64,000 nt of DNA from Amblyornis subalaris (lineage: Eukaryota > Chordata > Aves > Passeriformes > Ptilonorhynchidae). Positions 12,174 through 24,001 of the stretch are shown one piece after another. The notes under the pieces are model-generated. The model was not told where the DNA came from. It searched no databases and saw only the letters and a list, made by a program, of their open reading frames with translations. Location: assembly GCA_018881555.1 (NCBI GenBank), contig JACAXG010000079.1, positions 248,001 to 312,000 of the forward strand. The letters run 5' to 3'. The number at the start of each line of letters is the position of its first letter. Position 1 is the stretch's first letter. A program made the translations under genes and the position numbers.

Positions 12174-13848
12174 ATACAATTGTGAGAGTTCTTAAACAGT
12201 TGTCTTTCTAATTGGGGTCTGAAGCAGGAAGAGGAAAGAAATGTAGTAAACTTCTTTAATATGGGTTCTCCCGCAGTTATTGCTCTAATATTGATGCTAG
12301 CTAAATGATTCCATCAACCTGATGCTTTATATATGAACAGATAAAGGGATGGTTTTCATGAGCAATACAATGAATGTTAATCTGTTTGATTATTTATTGA
12401 GATGGCACACCAGTCTACTAATGTATCATTGTCATGATGTATCTCTCTATGTTAACAAGCTAAAAGCTAAATGAATTACTTTGTCTCTCTCACAGCACCA
12501 TAAAGAAATAATACACAGATCAGCAATGCTCACTTTATCATCTAATTTATTTATTTTTATTCCTGTGAGGTAATCTAAGAGCACTTACTCCTTGCCTTAC
12601 CTGCCAACAGACCATTTGTCAGCTGGTCTAATTCTTTACATGACCTAAAGTGATTTTCTAATATTCTGTGCTTGGGCCTGGTAAAACTTCTGTACATTAG
12701 AAGGCATAGACTTTAAAAGACTATGCTTCAGCAAAGATGAAATATAGCTTGCAACAAATATGTGTATAGAGGCATGTATGGAGAAATCATTTTAGTATGA
12801 GCAATGGCCCATGCGAGGCAGACAGTGGGGCAGCCTAATTTCTTCTGCTAAGTGTGGCCAGGACCATCCAATCTTTTTGCAGGCTGAGCTGAAAGCTGTC
12901 AGAATGGCTTACAGTGCTGCAAAATGCTGTAATTGCTGCTTGCTTCAGGGACAGATGTTGATGCCAAGAAATCTGCTATGTTTGACAACCACAGCTAGAT
13001 CATAGATTTGGGAGACTACAGCCCTTTCTCCTGGCTTCTGTGGCTGTCATTTTTAAGCCTGTAGCACAAATTAGTAATGCATGCTGCTGCTGCCACTTAA
13101 TGCTATATGGCATGATGCTACCTACCCCACATCTCACATTTTACTCACGTCACTTGCATTGATTAGGTGGGGAATTCTGATGTTAGCTTATAGATGAGGC
13201 CTGTTTAGCATCCAAGGAAAGTTGCCATTGACTTCAGTGGACGCTGAGGTCAGGTTTTATGTAATTTAGAACTATGGCTGCTGGTGATACAAGAGGAATT
13301 CAGCCTGCAGGCTGAAAATTATTAGGAACTTTACCTGGGCTGGTGCAAAACACCTCCTAAATTAATTTTTCATACCTCTTCATGTACTGGGTTTGATTAG
13401 TGCTTCTTAAGAACACTAGATCCATTTCTAGTAGTTAGGAGCACAAGACGTCTGTTGTATATATATTTTAAGTCTGAGTTTAAGGGAATTGAGCCTGTAT
13501 TTTCTGTCTGAATGATCTTACTCTGGGCCCATGAAATATCTGAGATGGAGCTGGGAATAGGTACTCTCAATTTCCATTAAAATGTTCTGCTTTTGTATGT
13601 AGTGCTTAGTACTTCTCCTAAGAGAAAAAACACACCTAAGGAGGGCTTGGTTGGGGAAGTGAGGTTCTGGCTTTTTGCCTACCACTGCTTTCTGGCCTTT
13701 TTCCTCCTTCCATTCTGCAGGGATCAGTATTCTGGGATGCTCTTTTGGAATGGCCCTGGAGAAGATACAGTTAAGTATGCTGTTACCTGAATAAAAATCT
13801 TGGTCTCAAATGCTGAATATCATTGTTCATCTACTGAGCAGCCTCTGA

Positions 13849-13871
13849 CCTGGTATGTAAAACATACCAGG
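13849..13871. repeat. Perfect 10-bp-arm inverted repeat
   Basis: CCTGGTATGT and its exact reverse complement flank a 3-base AAA loop. It is followed by A-rich DNA carrying a short tandem duplication. No U-run follows, so it does not resemble a bacterial-type terminator; it could be a quasi-palindrome made by template switching. Confidence 0.8.
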
Positions 13872-13878
13872 GAAAAAC

Positions 13879-13907
13879 TTTAAAGGTAAAAAGGTTTAAA
13901 GGTAAAA
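13879..13907. repeat. 16-bp direct tandem near-duplication
   Basis: The unit TTTAAAGGTAAAAAGG is followed directly by TTTAAAGGTAAAA, giving about 1.8 copies. It lies 8 bp after the inverted repeat at 13849-13871. Confidence 0.75.
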
Positions 13908-14750
13908 CCTGCTCGGCCTGTTCGATGGTTTGAGATGGTAAGACTAAAATTGTCTAGGAAACCAACTAGATAACAGCTCCAGATATAAGTGAAGAAACAC
14001 ATGGAAAAAGGCCGGATGTAGCTCACATGACAGTTTGTAGCTTATGCCAGCAGTTGTCATGTCAGGAGGGCAGCCAGCACAGGCACAGAGACAGGAAGTT
14101 GCATTGACTTCGGAGCAGCTGAGTGAGCCTGGAGGAGAAATTCAAAAGACAAGATGAAGGGTAGTCCCAGTATGAGTGCAGGAAGGAACTGCTAGCAACC
14201 TGGTGCCATTAGGGGAGGGAAGATGAAGGTGTGAGTTGATGTGATTAAGCCAGGAATATTTAGAGAAATTATAGATCAAAAGCTTGTTTTTCAGATTTGC
14301 TGGAGGGTCTTTAAGAGGAATGGAGAATTTACCTGTATTGCTGAATGGATTTAATGCTGATGAAAGCCTTTGGATGAGAATTATTTGTCAGCCCTGAGGG
14401 ATAGTGTGAAAGGAAACTTGCTGGGGACCTAGGAGGTGTGAAACTGTTGGGTCAAGATGCCAAAGGCATTCTAGGATGGGCGATGAGTCCAGATGTACTC
14501 ACCGTATTTATTGCAATTTTGGCTATTTTCTTAAGTGACTTTTTCTGTTTGTTCTGTGGAGATTTTTACTTTCTCAGCTGAGAAAATTTCATTTCAAACT
14601 ACAGGAAATTCATTAAAAATGCATTGAAGTATTTTCTTTTTCAGATGACAAGAAGCTGAATAAAGAGCTACTCTGAAATGTCGTTCACAGCATGGGAGAG
14701 CCTGTCAAAACAACACAAACAGCTCAGGACTCCCTGGTGTTTTATCTCCT

Positions 14751-14813
14751 GGGGGTTTTTTTGTTTTTGTTGGGGTGGTTCTTTTTTTTGTTTGTTTGTT
14801 TTTGGTTTTTTTT
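14751..14813 (+). repeat. T/G-rich low-complexity tract
   Basis: Runs of T are interspersed with single G, TTTG repeats and two short G-runs. The complement would be A-rich with C. It looks like simple sequence, possibly the remains of a retroposon tail. Confidence 0.7.
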
Positions 14814-17800
14814 AACTTATTGCAGATGGAGGTATTCTTATATCCTTCCTTTACAAGGTTAATGATTAGAACACTTGCCCATGAAAGACCTTGAAAGACT
14901 TCTGCCTGTTTTACAACATCTATGTAGGTGTAAGCTCCCAGCTGACATAAAAAAAACCTGTGTGTGTAATGTGAAGTAATCGCAGCCAGTGGGCCATTAT
15001 AGCAAAGGAGAAGACCTGTGGGGTCCCTTGAAGCATGGAAGGCATTTTGCTTCAGGAGTCTGTCCAGGATCTGAAGTTGACAGAGGCGTATGATTCGGTT
15101 GCTGGTTCAGGAGATAATTAATTTTGTGTTTTTCACAGTGTTTCTGGATCCCTTGTTTAAGGAACCTATACACGCAGGAAGCCTTAGCACCAGGTAATGT
15201 TGTATATGGAGTATGTATAGACATATCAGAATGCCTATAGATTTGGCCCTGAAGGGAATTGGACTCAGCTGGAGAGGCTCAAGTGTTACATGCATTGTAT
15301 GGACAGAATTCCAGTGATAGGAGGACTGTTTTTCCCCAGGGACACAACCATCCTTGGAGCTCCACCGCAGCTGTGTGATGAGGTGTCATAGTGGTGTTGA
15401 TATGGGGGTCAAAGAGAAACTTTATAAGGATAGAGGTGTCCAGTTGCAAGTTAAACGGGCATACGTCTGAATCTGAATGATTTTTGCTACTGCAATATCG
15501 CAGCCTCTTTTTTTACCATGCAATTTACTTTGATTCCTTTATTTACTCTCTTTAATAACAGTCTTTGCTTTTATGGAAATGAATTACATCTGTCAGTTCA
15601 GGCTGGAAGTTGTGCTAGTGTTTTTTCTAAGTTTCCAGCTCCTCTAAACTGCATTGCATCTGTGTTATGTGATTCATTGTGAGCTATAACGCACAGCAGT
15701 GCTTTGGAGACAGTGTGTGTAGGCTCTGCTTTCTATGTTGACAGCTGAAGGTCAAGAAGGCGGGATGCCTTAAGAATGCAGAAGCGGGCCCCTACCAGAT
15801 TCCCTGGCCATCACAGGGAAAGATGGGTTTTCATCCTCTCCATGTGGCTCCAAGCCATGTCTGAGAATTGGCGCAGCTGGCATTACTCTAAGGCCCCTTT
15901 TTAGTATGTTTTAACTTCAGCATATAAGGTTGCAATAATACCACCTTTGGAGAGCAAATGTGATAAATTCTATTCCTGAATGTGAGAAAAGATTATAACT
16001 GTTTGTGAATGTAGCAACATAAATAGGGTAATTGTTAGGTCTGCTCAATTTCTCTAACTGGAAGCCTCTCTTCCTGCAATTTTAGGAGCCTGGGATCCTA
16101 TCAGCATCTTGGGCTTTGATAATTTTCACATCCACCTAGATTAGCTAGGATCTCAATATTGTTGCTTCTGAATATATTTAGTGATCAAACTTGTGACCAC
16201 ATATATCACGACATCTGTCAGATCTTTTTCAATCATTTCTTATATAACGCATGTTTTATCTTGCCCTTGTTTCCATAAGTTGTTGTCAATAAGCTGCTTT
16301 CTAAAATATGAGCAATTAGTCTTCTCAGGAATATGAATAAAATCACATGAAAATAAATGGCCATCAGCTTGATATTGCAAATGGTAATGGGGAGAGAAGT
16401 TGGTTTAGTATATTCTGAAATTCATTCAAAATACATGTGTCTGTATGCTGAGAAAGTGTAGGAAAGAGCTTATCTCTAATGGATTGCTCAGTTCTCTGTC
16501 CGAGGTGTCTGTGGGCAAAGCCTGATGAGCAGGTACATCAAAACTTACATATGAAAATTTTTGTTCATGTGCTGGATGTGACTTTTTAGTACTTAGTCAT
16601 TGAGTGCTCTCTCTGTCGGAACGCAAAACCAGTGGATATAAATGCTGCCAGTAGGAAAGAAATATGCTGTTGTCAGAGGGAAAAATTGAGAAGGTGTGCT
16701 GGAAACATGAGATTTGCAGAGTTTGCTGGATAAAAAAATGCATTTTTTTCAGCAACCCACCCAGAGTATTTAATCTGGAGATCTCACTGTAAACCTGAGT
16801 GAAGCCCAAAGAAGTGGTTGAGGAAAGATTAGGGTACACTGTCTTCTCAGTGTTTTCCTTTGAGCCACCTCCAGATAGTTCCTCTTTAGCATCCTAATCT
16901 TTGAAATCTCTTTTTGAAACACCCTAACTCTCAGATAAACATAGGATAAGGAGCCAGAGATTCCACAGGAGGAAAACTGAGAGCCTCTCCTTTGAAGCTG
17001 TGGATTGCAAGTGCTGGGGAAAGTGCTGGTCATCACAACCTTTTATGTGCTGGTTCCTCTCAGTGAAATCCAACATCCAGTCCTATAGTAGAGTTTGAAC
17101 TTAAACCCAAGCATATGCTATGTCATGCTGATACCATTGCAAAGGGCATTCTTCCTGCATATTTTTTCTAAGAATGGGGAGGAGGAGAGAAAGGCAGGTG
17201 GACAGGGAAGTAAAGCTGGGCAGTGGATGGGAGGAAAAGACAACTCTATTCTCAGGTAATATAGGCATAATTTGAGCAAGATAAAAAATTGTTTTCTTAG
17301 GGGTCTAATTGTTTCAATATCTTTTTCTTGAACAAGTATACCATGCAAGTCTTGCAAAATTGTTTAAATTTGGTCATGTAGAAAAATGTACTGAACTCCA
17401 AATTAGATCCTTGGTTAGTTATCCAGCTTCTATCCCTGCACATGCTCTGGTCTGGTTGTTCAATCATACAGGAAGAAATGACCTGTGGCAGTGACAGGTT
17501 ACAGGTGCTTACAGCGAGAGCTGAGGGAATGAGCCTGAGCATTCTCTTGTGTCATGCAGCTTCATTTATTGTTGTTTTATTCACATGAAAGTCAAATTCA
17601 TTGAGTAAATTATATAGTGTGAGCATCTCTTACTTCTGTTATCACAGGAGCAGAGTGTGCTAAATGGAGCAAATCAACCAAATAATTACTTAATCATGTG
17701 CTTAATTCATTGTAATGGATTTTTCTCCATGAGTATTCATTATGTTCTTGCAAATGCATTGCTGTTTCATTTCCCTGTAACCATTATTTAGGTTTTTTCA

Positions 17801-18113
17801 CTATTTAGTTAATACATATTACATTAATGTCTTTAAATTTAGATGAACTCACAAGTAGTTAATTCAGGTTACAAATAGTTTTGTGTTGTGTTATTAACAT
17901 GTTTATTTAAAGCGTTTTCTAGGGAAAGTTGTATAAAATAAAGCATTTTGCAAGAGTCATGAAGAGACTCACAAGAGAAGTACAGAAGGTATTTTCTACT
18001 CTGTGTGTACTGAAACTACTAAAGAGTAAGGTACAGATTCTGACAATAGCCAAAGTACAGTGGCACATGGCCACCAGATTTAATCCCAAATCCTGGGATT
18101 TTTGGCCCTTTCA

Positions 18114-18150
18114 TTTGTTTGTTTTTGCTTTGTTTTGTTTTTGTTTTGGC
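18114..18150 (+). repeat. (TTTTG)n low-complexity tract
   Basis: Repeated TTTG and TTTTG units with one C interruption form a short microsatellite-like stretch. It lies about 440 bp upstream of the first CR1 copy and is not clearly part of it. Confidence 0.7.
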
Positions 18151-18589
18151 TTTGTCCCACATACTGTTTCTGTCCTTCTTAGCTATTCAGTTCCTGCTTT
18201 TCTTTGTCCAGTGTTCCAGCCCAATCTCGCTTTGTAACTAATTCCCTCAACTAACCTAAGAATTGAATTCAATGAAACTTAAGGACACGCTCAAGTGCTC
18301 TCCTGAAGAAGGATGCTCTAGTTAATCAGGCTGAAGTTGTCTGTGAAGTAAATAACATTTATGAAGAGTTTTCTGAGTTATGAATAAATGCAAGAGCAAT
18401 TTGTTTATGTTCATTTTGTCACAAAGTACTTTATTCATAAATTGTTCAGGCAACTAGATAAACTTCTCAGATACCTGCTGTAGAAGAAAAATAGCCCGAC
18501 TTACATATTCATTTAGGAGCTTTTGCTGGCATGCCCCCGTGCAGTAGCTCTACTCTGCAGTCCAGTGCTTGGACAGTGAAACTCCTCAT

Positions 18590-19618
18590 TTTGTGAAAAA
18601 CTGGCTGGATGGCCAGACCCAGAGATGGTGGTGAATGATGCTACATCCAGCTGGCAGCCGGTTGCTAGCGGTGTTGCCCAGGGAACAGTGTTTTAGCTGG
18701 CTCTGTTTAATATCTTTAGCAATGATTTGGATGAGGGGATTGAGAGCATTCTCAGTAAGTTCACAGATGACACCAAGTTGTGTGGGAGTGTTGATCTGCT
18801 GGAGGGCACAAAGACTCTGCAGAGGGATCTGAACAGACTGGATTGTCGGGCTGAGGCCAATGGTATGAGGTTCAACAAGGCCAAGTGCTGGGTCCTGCAG
18901 GGTCACAACAACCCCTGCAGTGCTACAGGCTGGGGCAGAGTGTCTGGAAAACTGCCCAGCAGAAAAGGACCTGGCAGTGCTGGTCAACAGCAGCTGAACA
19001 TGAGCCAATGTGTGTCCGGGTGGCCAAGAAGGCCAATGGCATCCTGGCTTATATTACAAATGGTGTGGCCATGGAAGTGATTGTCTCTGTGTACTCAGCA
19101 CTGGTCAGGCCACACCTTGAGTGCTGTGTTCAGTTCTGGGCTCTTCCCTTCAAAAAAGACATTGCGGTGCTGAATTGAGTCCAGAGATGGGCAATGGAGC
19201 TGGTGAAGGGGCTGTAACGTAAGTCCTGTGAGGAGTGGCTGAGGGAGCTGGGGTTGTTTAGCCTGGAGAAGAGGAGGCTCAGGAGGGACCTCATTTCTCT
19301 CTACAGATACCTGGCAGAAGGTTGTAGTGAGGTGCGGATTGGCCTTTTTTGCCATATCTGAAATGAAAGGATGAGAGGAAGTGATGTTAAGTTGCTCTAT
19401 GGGAGGCTCAGATTAGATATTAGAAAATTTTTCGCTGGAAGAGTGGTTGGACATTGAAGTAATTTCCTCAGGTGGTGGAGTCACCATCACTGGAACCGCT
19501 CAAGAGGCATCTGGATGTGGCACTTGGATTATGGTTTGGTGGTGATTGTGGTGGTGCTGAGTTGAAGGTTGGACTAGATGATTTTGAAGGTTTCTTCCAT
19601 CTTGATGATTCCGTGAAA
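18590..19618 (+). mobile_element. CR1 LINE, 5'-truncated, with decayed reverse-transcriptase end
   Basis: This is a non-LTR retrotransposon copy of about 1 kb covering the C-terminal part of ORF2 and the 3'UTR. Recognisable blocks in order are the KNWLDG segment, the catalytic box region (FTDDTKL at 18760-18780 in place of the usual FADDTKL), [26 protein letters not shown] and CVQFWA, followed by a CR1-type 3'UTR ending near GATGATTTTGAAGG. The reading frame shifts near 18890, a stop falls at 19176-19178, and a few residues are missing before the EVIV block, so it cannot encode an active enzyme. The 3' end carries a degenerate CR1 terminal repeat. It is on the same strand as GABRA4. Confidence 0.93.
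18727..19178 (+). pseudogene. CR1 ORF2 reverse-transcriptase fragment, frameshifted
   Basis: This is the coding remnant inside the CR1 copy. The first frame (18727 to about 18900) holds MDEGIE, FTDDTKL and NKAKC. The second frame (about 18885-19178) holds [18 protein letters not shown] and FWALPFKKDI, then a TGA stop. Joining would need at least one frameshift. The Ala-to-Thr change in the FADD box leaves both aspartates, but the lack of an N-terminal endonuclease and the truncation make it dead. Confidence 0.85.
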
Positions 19619-21583
19619 GACATTGTTTTACTTAGTTTTTGATTTTGTTTCTTCTTGGCTATGTCCATGCTAGAAGTTAAGCACCTAAAATAGTCTTTGG
19701 GGTGGTTTTGGCTTGTGTCAGCTAGCGAAGTGGTTTCTGGACACAGTTTGGGAGTTCCTGATGGGAGTTTTCTCAATATGTAGTTTCCCTCACTGAAGGA
19801 CAATGGCATCACTCTGTTCAGTGCCAACTGGCCTAAGCAGCAGGCACAGGTCCTGGGTGGGTTTAACCTAGTAGCATAGGTGCACCAGGCTGCAGCAGGG
19901 TGGACAAGAGCCCTTGTGTTCCTTAAAGGACCATGGAGGGATACAGCAAACAGTTTTGTTGGAAGTAGAATTTTTAAAAGCAGTTGCAGAAAAATACCCC
20001 ACAGGGTTATAATAATACTAGCTGGAGGTCAAATTTAGCTACCGTTATTGGCATTGTGTGCCATTAATTCCTGTATTTCAAAATGAAATTACATATATTA
20101 TTACAATTTGGTCCTTTAGAAATGCTTTTCATTGTCTAGGAAGTAACCCTAACACATTCCTTCAGTTTGAGATAAATCTGTTTAATGTTTCAGACATCAC
20201 AAATAAATGATCTTGCTGGTGCTGTCACATGAACTTCACAGCCTGTGACCACATCCAAACAGTGCTATACAGACAATTCACCTGAGACATCCCACAGTTT
20301 ATTCCACCCAGACTAACATATGATAGCTCCGTGAATCATTAACCACAATGACTGATGTGCACGTACTCTAGATAAACTCTGCACTCTTTGTAGCCTTTCA
20401 GGTCTGACAGTAAACAGTCCTTCTGACTCTTGCATGCATGTGGTTGCTTTTGCTGCCTTCTTGCAGATCACTTGAGTCCATGTCATTGTCATCAAACATA
20501 AAGGAAGCACTGGAGTTCTTTGGAGCTGAAATGTTTCATAGAGCTTACTTTGACCAAGAGACATGTCAAAAAATGACATTATCATAGATTTTTGTTTTCT
20601 TTGATGTTAAAATTAAGCTTGAAAAGCAACAGTGATTGAAAAAGAAATCTTTAAAACACCTAAGTTTACAAGTCAACAAAACAAAGATTTTCAAATTTTC
20701 AATGAAAAACTTGGAAATTTTATCCAGTTTTGATGGAAAAAGACAGATTAATATAGCAGCCAAGTAGGGATATGCATGCCCCATTTTAATGCACTTGATG
20801 TAATGAAAGAATTTCAAGAGAGGGGTTGCATCAGCTTGCAGACTTGCAAGTGATAGAGAAATAGAGAAGTATAGCATTCTAAATGTAAGAAAAGGAAGAT
20901 GATCGAATCAAGGACAAATCTTGTTTTACTTTGCTGACCATCTGCACAGGTCTATGATCCTGTACTGCAGATACAATAAGGCTATGTGTCATGCGTGCCT
21001 TGAAGTGCAAAGGGAGGCTGGGAGCGTTCAGGTAAATAAGAATGATTCCTGACTCAGATGAAGAGCTTGAGGGTGACTCAGTGTTTTCTTTCTCTCTGGG
21101 AGGCAACTGGATCTGATTTGCAGTCTTAAGCAATAGGATTGTTTAAGCCAGCATGATCTATATGTTCTTTATCACCCATAATGGACTGATTTTATTTATT
21201 TTTTAAAAAAATATATTTTATTTGAATAGTTGAATGTACCTGGTATTGGCACTCTGACCCAAAATTTAAGCAAGTAGTGACTTTACAGAAGTAAAGACTC
21301 ATGTGCTTGCCTGAGTCAAAAGCTCAGGTAAATGTGGGCCTAAACCTGTAAAAACAATACATATTTATAGATCAACTGCCAGATTTTTGACCCGCACAGA
21401 ACTATTCAATATAACAACATTGATTTTTCCAGAAACTCTATATTTAAAGATTAATTCCAGAGAAGTATCAGGCAGGAAACTTAAGAGAAGTTTGATATTT
21501 TGAGGATCTCACCCTATGAATACATCGAAGTCACAGGGTACTGCATTTAACAATAGCTGCTATTAATAGTAGAAGAGAATTGA

Positions 21584-21613
21584 AGTTAGGAGGAGGCAAG
21601 CCTCCTCCTAACT
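21584..21613. repeat. Perfect 14-bp-arm inverted repeat (purine arm, pyrimidine arm)
   Basis: AGTTAGGAGGAGGC is followed by AA and then its exact reverse complement. The 2-base spacer makes it almost a full palindrome. The left arm is nearly all purine and the right arm nearly all pyrimidine. No poly-T or other RNA-processing signal is attached. Confidence 0.9.
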
Positions 21614-23981
21614 CCATGTAAAATTGCATTTTGGCTGAATTATGGCATTCTTGGATGAGGCTGTAGAAAAGAATTGATGAGATTTAACAGTAAAGAAATT
21701 ACCAATGGAGAAATAGGTTGTCTTGGTAAGTCAAACTTGTAGAGAATTTTTTATATACAAGAAAATATTTAGAACTATGGAACTAATAAAATCATGAAAT
21801 TATCAACAAATGTGATACAATATGAAAGAGTGTGGCCAAAAGAGCTACCTCGGCTGGAGCAAATGTTTCCTAGCTTGAACTGAATAGCAAGCATATCTAT
21901 AACATACTATTGCAGCAGACTGAAAAATATGTTAGATGCCATCTGGAAAGTTGCAGTGATTGCACTTTTTAAAAATTTCCTTCTACAAGAAGCAATTTTG
22001 CAATCTCAGCTGTGGCAGAAATTATCAAGATGAAATGCTTCTTTACCTTTACTTAAATGATACATTATGCAAATTGAAAACAGCAATTTAAGGAAACAAT
22101 TACATAAAGTGAATAGCTTTTATGATCCTCAAACAGGAAATTGTAAGGGATAAAAAAAGCACACCCTAAATGCTCTTGACTTCAAGCTAGTACAGGAAAA
22201 GAAGCTCTATACCTTTCTTCATTTCAGGAATTGCAATTGCCAGTATAGACAGTCCTTGTGTAATATCCCTGTTGAAGGCCTTTAAAAAGCTAAGAACAAG
22301 TAAATGCAGTAGTACACCTGATGAAAACTTGAAATGTGAAGGTAGTGTCATTGGAGAGATATATGGGTAGTAACAATTTACTTGCAGGGCAGAACTGAAA
22401 GTAGATTCTTACTCTGACCTAAATGCCTGCGCTCTTTCACATTTATCAGCTTTTATAGGATTCATGGCTCTTTGCTGGTAGTGTCAAACAGCCCAGTGCT
22501 TGCTGACCCATGTCCATCAGTGAGTGGTTTTTACTAATAATTTATTTATGTCAGGCTTTAAAACTGAGAAGATGGTCAGTGTCTGGCTGAGGAAAAACAG
22601 AGACATTNACGTGATGACAATACCATGTCCCACTTCACTAATTTGTCCCTACTCTGTATTTCAAGCACAGGCCTGTCTACAGGGTTTTTTGAGTCTTTGT
22701 TATTGCTTTTTCTTTTTAAAAAACCTGTATCAGAAATGTTTTAATACAGTTGGTCCTGCCTTGAACATGTGTCTGGATTAGCTGATCTCTTATGGTCCAT
22801 ACTTCAAGAAAAATAAGGTGTATTTATTTCCTTTATTCAGGAGAAAAATTTGTCAAGTATGGGTTTTTTAAATTATCATTTTGATTCATATTTTTGTGAA
22901 TATAACTCCTTTTGTTTCTTAACAGTTTGGATCTTTAATATGAGGTCTCCTGCATATTTCTTTGTCACATAGTGTAATTTGGTGACTAANTGTCTATCTG
23001 CCTAGTTTTTTTCTAATTCCATTCAAACTCCTGGTCTATATATTAATTTTTCTTAGGTAAAAATAAAGAGGTTAAACTTGTATGTAAACTGATCAGACTA
23101 TTAATTTTTAAAAAACAAAAATATAGTTTTTACAAAAGCTTTTCTTAGACTATGGTATTCTCAACATTGCTTTTAGTTTTTAACTGTGCTGCAGCTCAGC
23201 TTTACCTTGTTGAATGAGTATGTGTAATGTAAGGGCAAGTGGTAAGATCAAAATTGTGTGTCACCTAGGCAATTCCAGTTATGTCCCATCTTCTTTTCTG
23301 ATGGTGCAGCTAAAAGGTCCTGCTTTTCTCTTTTTGCCAGCCCTCCGCCTGCACAACTTTCTGAATAAATATTTCAGCAGTACAGTGATGGCATGGGCTG
23401 TGGTGCAAAGCAGACGTGATGTCAAAGAAGCAAAAGTTGCAGATTAATTAATTGAAGTCACGTGTGACAGTAAAAAGTGGAATATGAATAATATGAATGC
23501 TTCAGAATGGGGAATAAACCTGCACCCTGTTAACTTAAAAAAGGGCAGCTGTGATGTACTGGAGTCATGGCTGTTAATTACCTGCTGCCATCACTGCTGA
23601 TATCACTGTATATTGGGATAAGGAACAAGAAGATTTTGGGTGCATTACTGTCATATATTCTTGGAAATATATTTAACTGCTGCAAAAATGTTATATACTT
23701 TTTGTTAGGATGTGTTTATTATTTTATATTTTTATTATTTAGGGTTGTGTTTCTGTTTTCTTTATTTAGGATTAGGTTTTAGAACTTAATGACCAATGAA
23801 AGTAGAGTTTACTAGACAGATAGTTGTTTGCCTGAAGTCACATGTTGTTCTGGCTTCCCTCTGTTTCCTAATATTATAATTCACAGTGTCCCTGGTTGAA
23901 CATAAATTTGTATAGAGAGGTAGTGTGGTAAGCACTGAAAATGTGAAAAACAGTTCTGATAATACAAAACATCCTTTGATT

Positions 23982-24001
23982 AAACTGACATATGTCAGTT
24001 T
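23982..24001. repeat. Perfect 20-bp palindrome with TGACA-TA-TGTCA core
   Basis: The 20 bases read identically on both strands. The central TGACATATGTCA is an inverted pair of TGACA half-sites spaced by 2 bp, the arrangement known for TALE-class homeodomain proteins such as TGIF and PKNOX, and it also contains a CATATG E-box. A function is inferred from the motif only. Confidence 0.85.

Larger units (their letters stand above)
790..12190 (+). other. GABRA4: Putative long 3'UTR of GABRA4
   Basis: This stretch follows the GABRA4 stop. It contains no recognisable CR1, LTR or conserved coding block, whereas transposons appear from 18.6 kb onward. It ends at two strong poly(A) signals 75 bp apart with UGUA motifs upstream and a GU-rich element downstream. 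Mammalian GABRA4 is, from memory, also annotated with a very long 3'UTR. Other AATAAA hexamers occur at 1294, 4468, 8342 and 9936, so alternative ends are possible. A Pumilio-type TGTAAATA lies at 3633-3640. The extent is inference; the region could instead be ordinary intergenic DNA after a short UTR ending near 1.3 kb. Confidence 0.4.
12191..18589. other. Intergenic stretch without recognisable gene or transposon
   Basis: The stretch is AT-rich with short ORFs only, none resembling a known protein. It contains a 10-bp-arm hairpin at 13849-13871, a 16-bp near-duplication at 13879-13907, T/G-rich low-complexity DNA at 14751-14813 and a (GTTTT)-rich stretch at 18114-18150. An AATAAA at 13790 has no clear gene upstream. 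Confidence 0.5.

Noticed and set aside
18588..19008. 140-codon minus-strand ORF
   Set aside because: It is the reverse-strand shadow of the CR1 reverse-transcriptase region.
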